Program-made: the position numbers and the translations under genes
Assembly (NCBI GenBank): GCA_963693085.1
Contig: OY856412.1
Span: forward strand, 1,123,205,244 to 1,123,269,243
Origin: Alisma plantago-aquatica
Taxonomy: Eukaryota > Streptophyta > Magnoliopsida > Alismatales > Alismataceae
Length of the DNA stretch: 64,000 nt
Reading direction: 5' to 3'
Shown: positions 33,701-45,420 of the stretch, one piece after another
How the letters are laid out: every line of letters starts with the position of its first letter
Numbering within the stretch: position 1 is the first letter of the stretch
Notes under the pieces: model-generated
What the model saw: only the letters and a program-made list of their open reading frames with translations
Told to the model about the DNA's origin: nothing
Database searches by the model: none

Positions 33701-33903
33701 GACCACTACCCCCTTAGGGTTTTCCATATTCTCATAACATCATAACATATTAATCAAAAGCTCATGACTATACACATATATGGTCTAAGGATAAGGTCAA
33801 AATCTAAAAGTGACGGTCTAATCCATACCTTGATCATTTTCCTCCTCCATGTTCATTGCAAAAGTTCTCGCCTATCTATTAGGAGTTGGGTTTTGGTTCT
33901 TGT

Positions 33904-34825
33904 CTACCTTCCTATATATCTTAGGGAAATATGGCTTTATGAGTCCATGCTCTCCACAATAGTAGCATAATCCCATACCAAACCTACACGACCCTCCATG
34001 GGCCCTCTTACAAGTCAAGCACTTTGTTTTCTCTTAGGCACTAGGGGATTCAACCTTAGGAGCCTTCCTCTTGTTGTTGAGGGGTTGATGTTGATGTTGG
34101 TTGTTCTTCTGAGGACCTTCCTTCTTATAAGACTTTCTGGGGTGGTCTTCTAGCTCGAGGGAGGCATATACCGCAGCATGAAGGGTTCTGTTGCCTCTTC
34201 CTAATAGGGAAAACCTTAAGTCAGGCTTGAGTCCTCAGATGAACTTCTTTGTTTTGCGTCGCTCATCATAATCATAATCATAATTTTGCAGGATCTTGAA
34301 CTTCATGACATATTGGGTCACCGCCATATCATGGACCTGAGCTAGATTGGCAAACTCTAACTCCTTATTCTCTATCATGGCTTTAGACACATAGTGCTCC
34401 TAGAAGGCTTCAACAAATCCTTCCCACGTGAGTGCAGGTGCATAACCTCACTTGAGTTGAGAAAGTTCTCCCACCATGTATGGGCTGCTCCCTTCAGCAT
34501 GTGGGTGGCAAAGCGAACCCTAAACTGTTGAGGGCAGTCTAAGTCATGCAAACAATTATCCATTCTCATAATCCATTCTTCTCCCTTGGTAATGACATCA
34601 TACTCTCCTTCTCTAGTAAAGGAGTCAAGCATGATCTTCAAGAAGTCCACCAAGGTTAGCTCGTGGTTTCTCGGTTGACGTTGTCCTTGTCCTAGGGCAT
34701 TGGGTGAGTAGTTGTACTAAATCCTTCAAAGTTTCCTTTGGGTTCCTTATTGATCCACTTCCCTCACTAGAAGAGCTAGCACCATCTTCCCTATCCTTTC
34801 CCGTGTCAGACTTCTTAGGATCCAT
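33904..34825 (-). pseudogene. Gag of element D (Ty3/gypsy), with degenerate zinc knuckles
   Basis: It starts at ATG 34825 (MDPKKSDTGKDREDG) with an acidic, Ser-rich amino terminus. The frame shifts near 34630 into the gag core: CPQQFRVRFATHMLKGAAHTW, then WENF, in 34375-34653. Next come two zinc-knuckle relics. The first is CLTCKRAHGGSC (33986-34021), with Cys/His retained. The second is CYYCGEHGLIKPYFP (about 33923-33967), where the His and the last Cys are replaced. Gag packages element RNA; this copy is broken by a frameshift and stops. It is followed within about 250 bp by the polypurine tract, so the whole pol region is missing. It is close to the 5' LTR through its primer site at 34892-34903. 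Confidence 0.8.
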
Positions 34826-34891
34826 CTAGAAAAATAAGGTATACCTAGGGTCAGAACATATGAATCTTTATCTTAGTGACCATCTACTCAT

Positions 34892-34903
34892 TGCTTTGAT
34901 AGC
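34892..34903 (-). other. Degenerate primer binding site of element D
   Basis: The minus strand reads TGCTATCAAAGC, two mismatches from TGGTATCAGAGC, the complement of the initiator Met-tRNA 3' end used by many plant LTR elements. It lies between the LTR and gag, in the expected place. Confidence 0.65.
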
Positions 34904-35790
34904 ATATTACAACACCCCTCCAAGCACATATATGTCAGCAGAAGCAAACCCTATGTTGTCCATAGGATGGGCCACTCAACATGGAGGAACATTACAAAAC
35001 ATGATATATAATAGGAATAAGATATATGAAACACCATGCATTTATTAGAAATATTGATTTATACATTTTTCTTTGAAAGGGAAAAACATAAACTATCTCA
35101 TCTCGATCTCAAGCCTAATACATGCAGTCTAAAAAAATCTAAAACACAAAAGGTAAATTAGACTAAAGGATCTACTGAGTGGTATATGGCACCCCACCAA
35201 GCTAAAGTCTCCTTGATGTCAACTACACTTAAAGGGATCACTTCAAATCTCTATTACTCCTTAATCTAGGGACATCTCATCCCATGGCCATGCAAAACAT
35301 AGCAACAATGTAAGTAAGTGACACTATGCACGTTGTAAGAACTAAAAAGTAAGAATATATACTTGAATTGAAATAAGCATGAAATGAATTAACATTAAGA
35401 ATTATCATTACACTTTATCTTTCATTACATCAATGAATCGAGAAACATTACTATATGTATTCTCTCCATAACTGCCCATGCGGGGCACATCGTGCTAAAA
35501 AAGCCTATCATTGCTAGGAATCCCATAACGTCCATAAAGGTCCATCATTGCAAGAAACATATAATAAGTTACTTAATTCTCTTAATTTAATCAGTAACAT
35601 TATTGTTCTTATCTTTCCATCAATGTAAATTGTCCTCATCCAATAATTGCACCAAAGTTCTCATCAAGACGATTAAGGCTCATCTTAGTTGCACGCAAGT
35701 GCTCATCAATGTCATAAAGACAAAATAGCATAAAGAGGAACAATTTACAACTTAAGCGCATTATCTTAATCATCATGGGATTTCTCCCTC

Positions 35791-35804
35791 TTAATCTTGA
35801 CATT
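35791..35804. other. Target-site duplication of the LINE, left copy
   Basis: TTAATCTTGACATT is identical to 36806-36819. A short T run (poly-A of the minus-strand LINE) follows immediately. Confidence 0.9.
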
Positions 35805-36805
35805 TTTTAGGCAAGTCAGGAGATCATCTATTCATCCCGCTCTCTTCGTACATGTGAAATAAGAAAACATGAACTACAAGAATTATTAACTGAAGTAAAC
35901 GTGGTAGTACTACTACCATTACAGTTATCCTTCTAGATCCATTCACGGATTTCTTCAGGTGGTCTAATGTATTGAAAATAACCTGAATGGTTTCTTAAGT
36001 GGAATTTGGCCAACCCATCCATGGCTTTGTTGCAAGATCTTCGAGAGAAATGCAGATGCCAGCTTTCTTTTCCTCTAAGCTTGTGCTGAATGGAGATGAG
36101 TAGGCACACATATTTGGGATTTGCAAATGGATTCTCCTGTACCATCAAGATTGCTTGTTTACAATCCGTTTCAACTTCTAAACGATTTAGATTCAACTCA
36201 AGAGCTCTTTGCATGATGCCATATTTACCAACCAAAGGCATGCCATAAGACATATAGATACCAATCCCGTATGCGAGCGGTGTCGAGAGGAGAATGAAAC
36301 TAGTCTACATGCGATACAAGACTGCAAACTTGTTAGAGATACATGGCATAGACTGTTTCAGAATCGGCTGCCATCAGATTTCTTCAACAAAGATCTGGGG
36401 GACTGGCTGAGATGGGGCTTGAGAATAGACGTAAAACAGTAGAGCACATTTATGATAGCGTGTTGATACATATGACAGTGTAGAAACTCTCATGTCTTTG
36501 AACATATCTACAAACCAGTAGCACATCTCGTCGCCTACATCAGAAAAGAGGTCGAAAGCTCATTGGAAGCATGGAAAGCGATGAGTGGGGGAAGCAATCA
36601 GAACATACAACCAACTTGGGAGAAGAAATGGCATAAACCAACCGAGGACACTCTAAAGATGAATGTAGATGCGGCCCTGGTAAGGCATAAAATTGTAGCT
36701 GCAATAATTATTAGAAACAACCATGGTGATTGGGTTGAAGGCAATGGGTGATGCTCTAAATCCAATTCTGCACTTCACGCAGAACTAGGGGCCATTAACC
36801 TTACG
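35805..36805 (-). mobile_element. 5'-truncated L1-type LINE with twin-priming inversion
   Basis: It is flanked by the 14-bp duplication TTAATCTTGACATT and begins on the plus strand with TTTT, the tail of a minus-oriented LINE. The minus strand encodes the carboxy half of RNase H at 35933-36225 (LEVETDCKQAILMVQ; SCNKAMDGLAKFH). The adjacent plus strand, 36222-36793, encodes the preceding part: a zinc-finger zf-RVT segment (IDTNPVCERCREENETSLHA, IQDCKLVRDTWHRLF) and the RNase H amino half (LKMNVDAALV, NNHGDWVEGNG, then a stop and LHAELGAI). The two halves meet at the same point in the RNase H sequence, but in opposite orientation. The copy is dead. Confidence 0.92.
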
Positions 36806-36819
36806 TTAATCTTGACATT
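36806..36819. other. Target-site duplication of the LINE, right copy
   Basis: TTAATCTTGACATT is identical to 35791-35804. Host LTR sequence resumes after it. Confidence 0.9.
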
Positions 36820-39050
36820 AACAATACATGTTTTACATGAGTCTTTCTTCAATTTCTTAACCATTACATGATCATTGCATTATATGAATGAACATTAGTG
36901 ATAATCATAGGACTTTATCATTATAGAAATGAACAAACATTCATAAAATCTGAGGCATCATCATTATCTAAATTTCATTTACTTGGAAATTTAAAGCATA
37001 ATCCTAAAGATACATAATCATGCATTTCATCCATAATACTAATACATAGTGGCATGACCCACTTACCTGGAGCATGGTAGATCCTAACTTAATATCCCTG
37101 GAATTGAGCGAATCCTATGTTCCTAGAATTACATGATTTCTATTAATTGTCATCACTAATACATCCTAAACCCTAATTTGGTTACATTAGGGGAAACATG
37201 GTCAGAGACGACTAAATTAGGGTTTAAAAACCATAAAATAGGATTCTACACTAAAAATCCTTTCCAATGACTATTTATACATATTTTTTGACCATCCAAA
37301 TAATTACTGTGAGTTATTGAACTTCTGACCAATCAGAGAGCGAGAAAAATCCAAGTTGGCGATAAAAATCCTCTGAGGCGATGAGGCCCATACAAGGTGG
37401 GCCAACCAAAAAAAGCCACTTGTCTCAGTTACCCTCAGTGCAAGAAGTGTAGTCGTCAACAAATAATAGTGTTTGAAAACCCAAATTCACCCCTAGGCGT
37501 AATCATGTTGTTGAAAAGAGCTCCAGGGTAGACTTGACGAAATATCCCCTGGGTCTTTGTTCGTCTTCCTCACGTGGATGAAGAGCTCACTCAGGAGCTT
37601 CCATCTTGAACCCAAAACTTGTCCCCCTCCTTGTCCCGGAGAGATAAGGTACGTGGCACCTTCCCCATTCCCGGACAAACCTGGAAAGCCCAAAAATAGG
37701 ATGGGGAGTCGCGAGGGACATCTAGAACCACCCCCACCTTAACCAGCTGGGGTGTTGAGGTCAGAGGTCAGCAAAAGTGGAACATCATGAAAACAAAGGT
37801 TGTGCTCAGCCTCGAGATACCTTGGATGAGGTATGCACACTGATACGAGGTGACGAGGTAAGTAGGGGGTCTGTTATTGATGACAAAATCCAAAACAAGA
37901 AAAAAAGAGGGGGAAAATAGGGATACACATATTACCATTCTTTAAGGTCAAAAAGTCCTACCTAAATATTTCTTGGGGATCTTAAAAACTCGTCCAACCC
38001 AAAACAGGGGTCAAGAGGGCTAGAGCACTAGATGTGAACCTCCGACAATGGCTGGAGCAAGGTGGAGATGGGGTTCAAACTTGTGGGCTAGTTGGGGGAT
38101 ATCAAGTAAGAGGAAATAGTTGTTGGGGGTCTCAGGATAGTGGAGAAATGATAATAAATAGGCGTGATGCCCTGGTGTGGCATTGAGTCCCAAACGTAGG
38201 GGGAACATGGGATAGAGGCGGGGCATCTTGTCGACCAGGGGCCCTAGATCATGGAATCCCATTGCATTTGGGATCAGGTGGATATGGAGAATACACAGAT
38301 GGTAAAAACTATATCGGTTTGAGATGGAACTGGTTGGAGACAGAGAGATCACAAAAGAAGAAGTCATGGACTATTGAGTCCAGGGCACAATGGACTTGGG
38401 TGGGGGAGACAATCTCCCCACACGCAGATGAGTCCACATCCCAGTCTGACCCGAAGCGGACTAAAGGACCGTGACACATAAAAAAGGAACTTAGGGTTAA
38501 ACAAAAATATAAATCAAATATTCGATTGATTTCTCAATTAAATTATATACATACTCCTTATAATGATTTGAAGGGTCAAATGAATCCCTATTGACTCCAA
38601 ATTTGAACCACAAGCTAATTAGGACCTCTAGAATCTCCTTATCTAATTAGATTTAGGTTTTCATTAACTTTTGTTCATCAACCTCATATAGGTCCCTATT
38701 TTAATGAATATATTATTAAAAGGTGACATTAATGAAATTATCCTTTCTTTAATAAGTTGTTTGAGCCAAAATTTGAGTTTAGGAGAATATTTCATTATAT
38801 TTGAGACTTATAGGTCACATTACATTCTATTTGTTAGATAAAATCATAAGTTTGCAAATTTGGGTTTCAGATTAAGGATCATTGATAAGTCTAACATTTT
38901 GAGGATGTTACAAGAACATCTAGGTTCTGTCCTAGAGGCTAAGTAAACTTAGTACACAAAGGACAATTCATTAAGTTTCTAGGGTTGAGATGTAAGGTTA
39001 TGTTTAGTTTGTGGTTGATGTGAGAAATGATTGGTGTAGTTATTGTTCAT

Positions 39051-39062
39051 GCTCTGATACCA
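39051..39062 (-). other. Primer binding site of element C
   Basis: The minus strand reads TGGTATCAGAGC, a perfect match to the initiator Met-tRNA complement, two bases inside the LTR edge at 39065. Only about 140 bp of internal leader (38913-39050) remains before the LTR of element D begins. Confidence 0.88.
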
Positions 39063-39064
39063 TC

Positions 39065-41808
39065 TGTCACGAAACCATTTGTCACTCAAACCCTAACTCC
39101 AAATGACTATAAAGTGAATCGTGATACGACTTAGGTGTCCATCCCTTACATGGTATTATCAAAGTAAAAATGTGGAAGCATACAAGCTTAGCCTACATGA
39201 ATAGATAACAAGATAAAGCACTAACATAATCACAACATTCAACAAGTATAATTAACCAATATTGCTTTATTACAGGATTACAATTACATATTCAAGAGTC
39301 AAATTGTACAAGTCTGCTCATGTACACTAGGGATCTTACAACAAGCACACCAAAGATATCTCACCAATCCCATCCACTTCTAGCCATCTATGATCTTATA
39401 AAATACATGTAACAAAGCTGGTCAAGCACACGAGGATCTGAGTACAAGGTTGAAAGATACATATATATAAGTGTTGCATTATTTGCAAAGATTTGAAGAA
39501 GTAAATGAATAAGAACAAACAAGTTAAGTATTTAGCAAAAATGATAACCCATATTTTATATCATTTTACCTCAATTATACCAAAAACACCATATATCATA
39601 AGATCTTTGACTGCTTCTTGTCAAAAGAGTCTGAAAGGGCGCTCAAGTTTAGGCAACACTTTTCTATGTAAGGGATCTCAAGGACATATCCAAGAGCTAA
39701 CCCTTTTATCCACATGGTCCTCCTATCTTGACAACTCAAGTATGATGCCCATCCTCGTGTCCTTACCCCGAGAACATTGGCAGGTATACAAGGTTTGTAT
39801 AATGGAGTTTCTATATTATGTTTACAAGTTATAAAACAACAACACGAGACAAACATTGAGTACAATACTAGAGTACTACATGGAAATATTTGAACAAGTA
39901 AACAAGCATACATATGTATCAAATTTCAAGAAAGCAAGCCATAGTCATATAATTAGTAAAGCCCATACCTGATTTAGAGATTCATAACCTTTGCTTGACC
40001 ATCCAACCATAAGCATCACTTCATTAACAACAAGATTAAATTCATGAATTAGATTCTAACCATCAAACCTAACTAGTTCCATTTTAGGATTTTGTCAAAG
40101 TTAGGTTCAAGTTTTCTTGATAATGTATTTGATTATCTTTTACTAATTTAGAGGTCATCATAAAGTTGTGGTTCAAGTTTCATGTCTTTCCAAGGTTCCA
40201 TCTATTTATATGATTATTGGTCATAAGACTTACAATAGGGAAAGAAGGGTCATAGTTCATCAAGTCAAGGGATTCAAGCATAAAATATGATTTAGACCAA
40301 AAATTTTAGGATATAAGAAGCATATCTAAGTTGGTTGGATGTCCCCTAGGGTCTAGGCATCAAAATCCCAACCTTGGGTATCAACATATCCACATACATT
40401 CAATCATCAGCATAGTTCATATATGCCATCAAGGTTCAACATTGGACCAAGGTGGGACAAACACGTCCAAGATATTAGGTGAGATATAGTAATCCCTTAA
40501 TTGAGAGATAGATAAGGAAAAAGGATCCACATAAGCATAAAGGAACAAGACCCACAATCCAAGTCACATAGGTCACATTAGGCAAACTAAGGTTTCAAAT
40601 ATCATAAGAGATCAAGGGGGTGAATTATAGGCATTAAAGTCACTACTCATCACAAGATTATTGTTACTAACAATATAATAGGCTTTTATGGACAAAAGGG
40701 GTCATAGTCATCATATAGTCCAAGATATAACATGCATTCTCATAAAAGGGACATAAGAATGAGTTTGGTGTCATATAGGAAAAGTGTAGTCAAAAGGGGA
40801 TTAGGGAACTACCCTTGTAACATGGATGGGTAAAAGCTACTGATTTCTAGGTTCATTAGACATTTGGTGCCAAAAGGAAAAGAGATTAGTATTAATAAGA
40901 CAAAATACATCATTTCTAAACAAGTTATATATGAACAATTAATGTCATTCATGAGTAATAAGGTGATTAGGACAGTCATTAGTTTCACAAGAACAGAAGA
41001 TCTATTAATTTGATGCTTAGGAAGGTCAATATGCGTCAAAGTTTCAATATTCATCATAACATTGCATCAAGTGTGGTCAACATGGTAAAAGGTTACATTT
41101 TTAAGAAATTAGTGAAAAAATAGGGAGTTTTAGTATATGAAGAGAAGGCATCACCGCACTTTTAGTATAAAACTCTATAAAGCTCCCTCTCTTCATTAAA
41201 GCTCTATAAAACTCATATCTTGGATTGCTCACAAGCACCATTGGAAAGAGAGAAAATAAAGGGGAAATAAGGAGAAAAATCTAGAGGGGGAATGAGGTGG
41301 TTCAAATAGTGTTTCAATTGCTCAAAGTCATCAAGAAATGTATCCCATTGGCTATCACAAAGGTACCCTATTGTAGCAGGGATACATGGTACAGAACAAG
41401 GGTAGAAGACAACCCTAGACCGTTGAATAATAAATCATCCATCTATTGGTCAAGAAAGGACGTGTGTTAGGGTTTTCACTTGCAAGGTTGGCGGCTACTG
41501 GGCCGCGCCCCATGTTTGGGCCCATTTCTGCTCAAAAGCAAACTAAAACCCAACATTAAATAGAGATATTCAAAATACCATAACTTTGGGTACATAGCTC
41601 TGATTATAGTGATTTTTGTAGTGTTGGAATCATAACTGAGGGATCTACAACATGATATATAGATGGAAGCCAAAATATCAAAGTGATGAGGTTCAACTTA
41701 ATTTGCAAGATGGTGACATATTATGAATTGGTACATGGTTCCACATTATAAATTAATGTCACATATAGTAAAATTGAGCATTGTTGTGACGTAGTTGGAG
41801 TGTCAACA
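39065..41808 (-). repeat. 5' LTR of element C (Ty3/gypsy type), about 2.7 kb
   Basis: The low-coordinate edge TGTCACGAAACC is fixed by the adjacent primer site. The high-coordinate edge is placed at GGAGTGTCAACA (minus strand TGTTGACACTCC), a usual LTR start. Segments match the plus-strand copy at 3.8-5.75 kb. No gene is present; small frames (39505-39834, 40809-41057 and others) lack domains. The partner LTR is not in the window or is not recognisable. Confidence 0.6.
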
Positions 41809-42817
41809 CACTCAAGCTATAAAACTGATTAAGTGGCCAGTTCATAAAAGAGAAAGAATACAATATAGGAGAGAGAAAAAGTCAAGCTATCACATATAGT
41901 TTAGCTCATGTCATTTTTAATTTTCTCTTTCTGAAGTCAATATTTAGATAGAATATGCACCTCGTAGGTGGTGGTAATAATCATCTTAGAATATCTCAAT
42001 GTTGTTGTTTGTAGTTGCTAATATTTGTATTAAGAAAACATTTGGAGGCGATAAATGTTTGGTTGTGGAGTCTATTGTAGGCTTTTATCACAGAATTGTG
42101 TCTTCCTAAAATATCTATTCTCAGTCATGTACCATCGTTCATGTTGTTTGATAAGATGGATGACAGACTTTGCACACTATGCAATTTTTGTTAAGTTACA
42201 CTATTAGGTGTCTTGTAGTTTGTAGTTCTTTTAATGCTACACTTAACATCTAAGTTGTTATATAAAATGGTAGTCTTAGGCATCGTGCCAATTGATAGTA
42301 GAGTCCATTGGCCATCATGAAGAACAAGGAGGAAGATAAATCTAGAATTTTTTATTTAAACTATTCAATTAACCACTCTTCTTCTCTTGAACCCTTCTTC
42401 ATGATTATGTCTACCACCAAATCATAATTAGCCAGGTACACACCATCAAGATCATCACCTAAAAGAAGATCACATGAAGTCATGATGTTAACAATCATGT
42501 AAACTTTGACTGTTATAATCTCAGGGAGGTCTGGATTCAAGACTCTGACATCATCCCTTTAAAAGAAAATCACAATCTCATATTCTTCAAGTTTTAGTAT
42601 ATTCATGATGAGGACTAACACTTCATAGATAACTCATGGCTTGAACCTCGATCAAAGTTTTCATAGGTCAGAGAGATAAAATATGTAGGTGATAAGTCTT
42701 CTATTATGGTTTCTTCATAGGGTACTCCATGCTCTTTTTCATCCTCATTTTTTATTTTAGGTGTTGGGTTGGTAGGAGTTGATGTCTGTTATTCCACATG
42801 TGGAGAAGGAGACTACT
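41809..42817. other. Unassigned sequence between LTR C and element A
   Basis: The minus strand between 42290 and 42620 gives stretches of plausible protein-like reading (for example MTSCDLLLGDDLDGVYLANY) interrupted by stops. I do not recognise a domain. It may be a decayed retroelement internal region into which element A inserted. Confidence 0.3.
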
Positions 42818-42822
42818 GTTTA
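42818..42822. other. Target-site duplication of element A, left copy (GTTTA)
   Basis: GTTTA precedes the LTR at 42823. The three bases after the other LTR at 63997 are GTT, where the window ends. This is consistent with a GTTTA duplication cut by the window edge. Confidence 0.6.
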
Positions 42823-44282
42823 TGTGATGCATCATTCGAATAAAACATTATTAACTAAGAGGAAGCGTTCGTTAGCAGCGGATTACTAAAAATCACTAAA
42901 AATTAAAACCTTTTTCAAAGAGATCCACAAAGGACAACTCTTTCAAAAAGAACCAAAGTAATTTGATTTCATTCTATCTCACTAGTACATATCGTGTATC
43001 ATCCCATCTCAAGGATACAACATCAACTGTTCTATTAAACTGTATACAGACAACATAAGAGCATTGAGGCATCAAGCCAAAATCTCAGATCGATTCATTA
43101 AAACCAACCACAGACTCCGAGGACCTGAGAGTACAGACATGACACATAGAACTCTATTCACACATATACAAAACTTGATAGCCAGTGTCTTCACCTGAGA
43201 ATTCACTGCTATTCCTGGTGTTGTTGTTGTCCTTCACCTACTGAAGGGTTCCTACCTCCTCGTCTGTGTCCACCTAAAAATTTGGATCCCACGGGGGTGA
43301 GACAATTGTAAATTACCTCAGCGAGAGATATAACTCTCTGCCAAAACATTATTATTGTAGTTATTGAATTAACACTGAGCAGAGGAATTATATGTTTAAT
43401 AGCAGATAGATCAATGTCTAAATAGATTAGAGAAATATTCTTATTTTGAGCATTTCAGCTATAACTTGATAAATCAGCATGATACTTATTTAATGAGGAA
43501 TTAAAGCACATGTATACCATTTATCCTTCTAGGATATGCTAAGCAGAGTAACGTCAACCTTATCGATCAGTACGAGATTATATGATAGAGACCTCATGTG
43601 GCAAACTACAATTAGCTTGCCAAGGTATATTGACACCTTCGCTATAGAGTTATAGCCGTAGCATATACTCCTTTTAGGGTTAGATCACACAGCTAATGCC
43701 TGGTATTGTTTTGTGGAGTCATGGCCAGTAGCCATACTCTTTTAATAAAGTATTGGGATCTTAATCGCTCATCTCATCAGGTGCATTTCCATTTTTTAAC
43801 AACTTCGTCATCATGATTATAGAATATGGGTATTCAAACCCTCAGTTCATCATAGATTATTTGTTGCCACTTATTAGTTAACCAATACCTTCAAGTCATC
43901 TGACCAAGTAAATTATGATTTTTGCTACACAAGCATTCCACATAGTTCACAAAGCTCATATCACCTCTTGTCACCCCTTAATAGGCAACAAGGCATATTA
44001 TGGCTTATGAAGCCATAAACAATTTCAATAATTAAAACATCATATGACACACACATGGCTCATTAATTCCAGGTTACCTTTCACTAAGTAACAAAGCGTA
44101 TGAAGGCTTATAAGGCCTATAAAACATTTTCAATATGCAGAGCATCATAGCTCATACCTGGCTATGCCCATCATCTCAACATACTTGCATGATTAGTACT
44201 CATGATAACCATTATATCTATTATAAATCAGTACCATGCAATACATGGGTTTTCCTATTACATTCATAACTCATCACTCTGT

Positions 44283-44620
44283 ATTTGAGCTTCACATAAG
44301 ATCGCTCTGCGTTAGGATTTCACATAGCATCACCTTGTATTAGGGTTTCACATAGCATCACCATGTATTAGGGTTTCACATAGCATTACCTTGTGTTATG
44401 GTTTCACATAGCATTACCTTGTGTTATGGTTTCACATAGCAATACCTTGTGTTAGTGTTTCACATAGCATTACCCTGTATTAGGGTTTCACATAGCATTA
44501 CCTTGAGTTTCGGGTTTCACATAACATTACCTTGTGTTAGGGTTTCACATAGCATTACCTTGTGTTAGGGTTTCACATAGAATTACCTTGTTTTAGGGTT
44601 TTACATTTCATAACCCTAAC
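44283..44620. repeat. 28-bp tandem array in LTR A (left copy)
   Basis: About twelve units of TAGGGTTTCACATAGCATTA followed by CCTTGTGT, with point changes. The same array is at 52050-52375 in the other LTR. Each unit contains a TTAGGGTTT telobox-like core. Confidence 0.9.
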
Positions 44621-45039
44621 ATAGGATTACTCATATCATCACCCTCAATTAGGGTTTCACTATTACCCTAGATTAGGTTTCACTCAAAATTGCCCTAAAT
44701 TATGGTTAGGGTTCATTAACCTTCTCGATTAGGGTTTTCATGATCTCTTTACTAAGGACCATACCCTGATCACCACATGATTAATACTCATGTATGAATT
44801 CCTTTCTATCATCCTCTCAACTTGATTAGGCTACATCAACCCTTCAATCAAGTACATACAACTGTGATTGACATAATGTACTAAGACATTGCATTCATAA
44901 CCTTTTATGGTTAATTAATCTAAAGGTACTAATCATCTAGTTACTTTAGGGTTTCAACCTTTGTACCTAACATTGATAATCATCATTGGATCAATGGATC
45001 TATTATCATCTTAAATATCCAAATGATTTGATCACATTG

Positions 45040-45420
45040 GACCTCCATTCGGTTTTCGGGTTTCAACACAAAATGGTTTTGAAACCATTTGATTCCAAAT
45101 GGTCATGAGACCGTTTGACCCCAATTGGTTTCAAGACCGTTTGGACTCAAACGGTCTCAAGACCATTTGGTCCTAGTCAGCCTCAAAACTGAAAGGCTCA
45201 CCTAAAGGTTTCCATCAACCAATCGTTCATGATTTGCACCATTGAAATCTTCAACAATTCAACTAGTTAAGTACATAAATAATTGACTCTTGAATCTCCA
45301 AACAATCCAACTTAGCTTTTGACCTCCAAACGGTCCTGAGACCATTTGATCCCAAACAATTTCAAGAGCGTTTGGACTCAAACGGTCTCAAGACCGTTTG
45401 GTCCAAGTTGTCTTGAAATC
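45040..45420. repeat. Cluster of short palindromes in LTR A (left copy)
   Basis: Repeated AAACGGTCT-CA-AGACCGTTT hairpins (9-bp arms) and variants ATGGTTT/AAACCAT occur within 380 bp. More CCAAACGGTTTGG motifs lie at 45575-45640. The equivalent cluster in the other LTR is at about 61980-62330 and 62500-62590. Confidence 0.85.

Larger units (their letters stand above)
34907..38912 (-). repeat. Upstream (5') LTR of element D, interrupted by a LINE
   Basis: On the minus strand it begins TGTAACATCCTCAAAATG at 38912 and ends next to the primer site at about 34906. About 1.0 kb of it (35805-36805 plus one copy of a 14-bp duplication) is an inserted LINE, leaving about 3.0 kb of LTR. The 37718-38912 part pairs with 32455-33657; the remainder does not clearly align with 29.3-32.4 kb. 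A possible 5-bp flank AGAAC follows at 38913-38917, but no matching copy was found. Confidence 0.65.

Noticed and set aside
39505..41673. Short open frames in LTR C
   Set aside because: They lie inside an LTR on both strands and show no domain.
41809..42817. Protein-like minus-strand reading next to element A
   Set aside because: Too many stops and no motif that I recognise; kept as unassigned rather than called pol.
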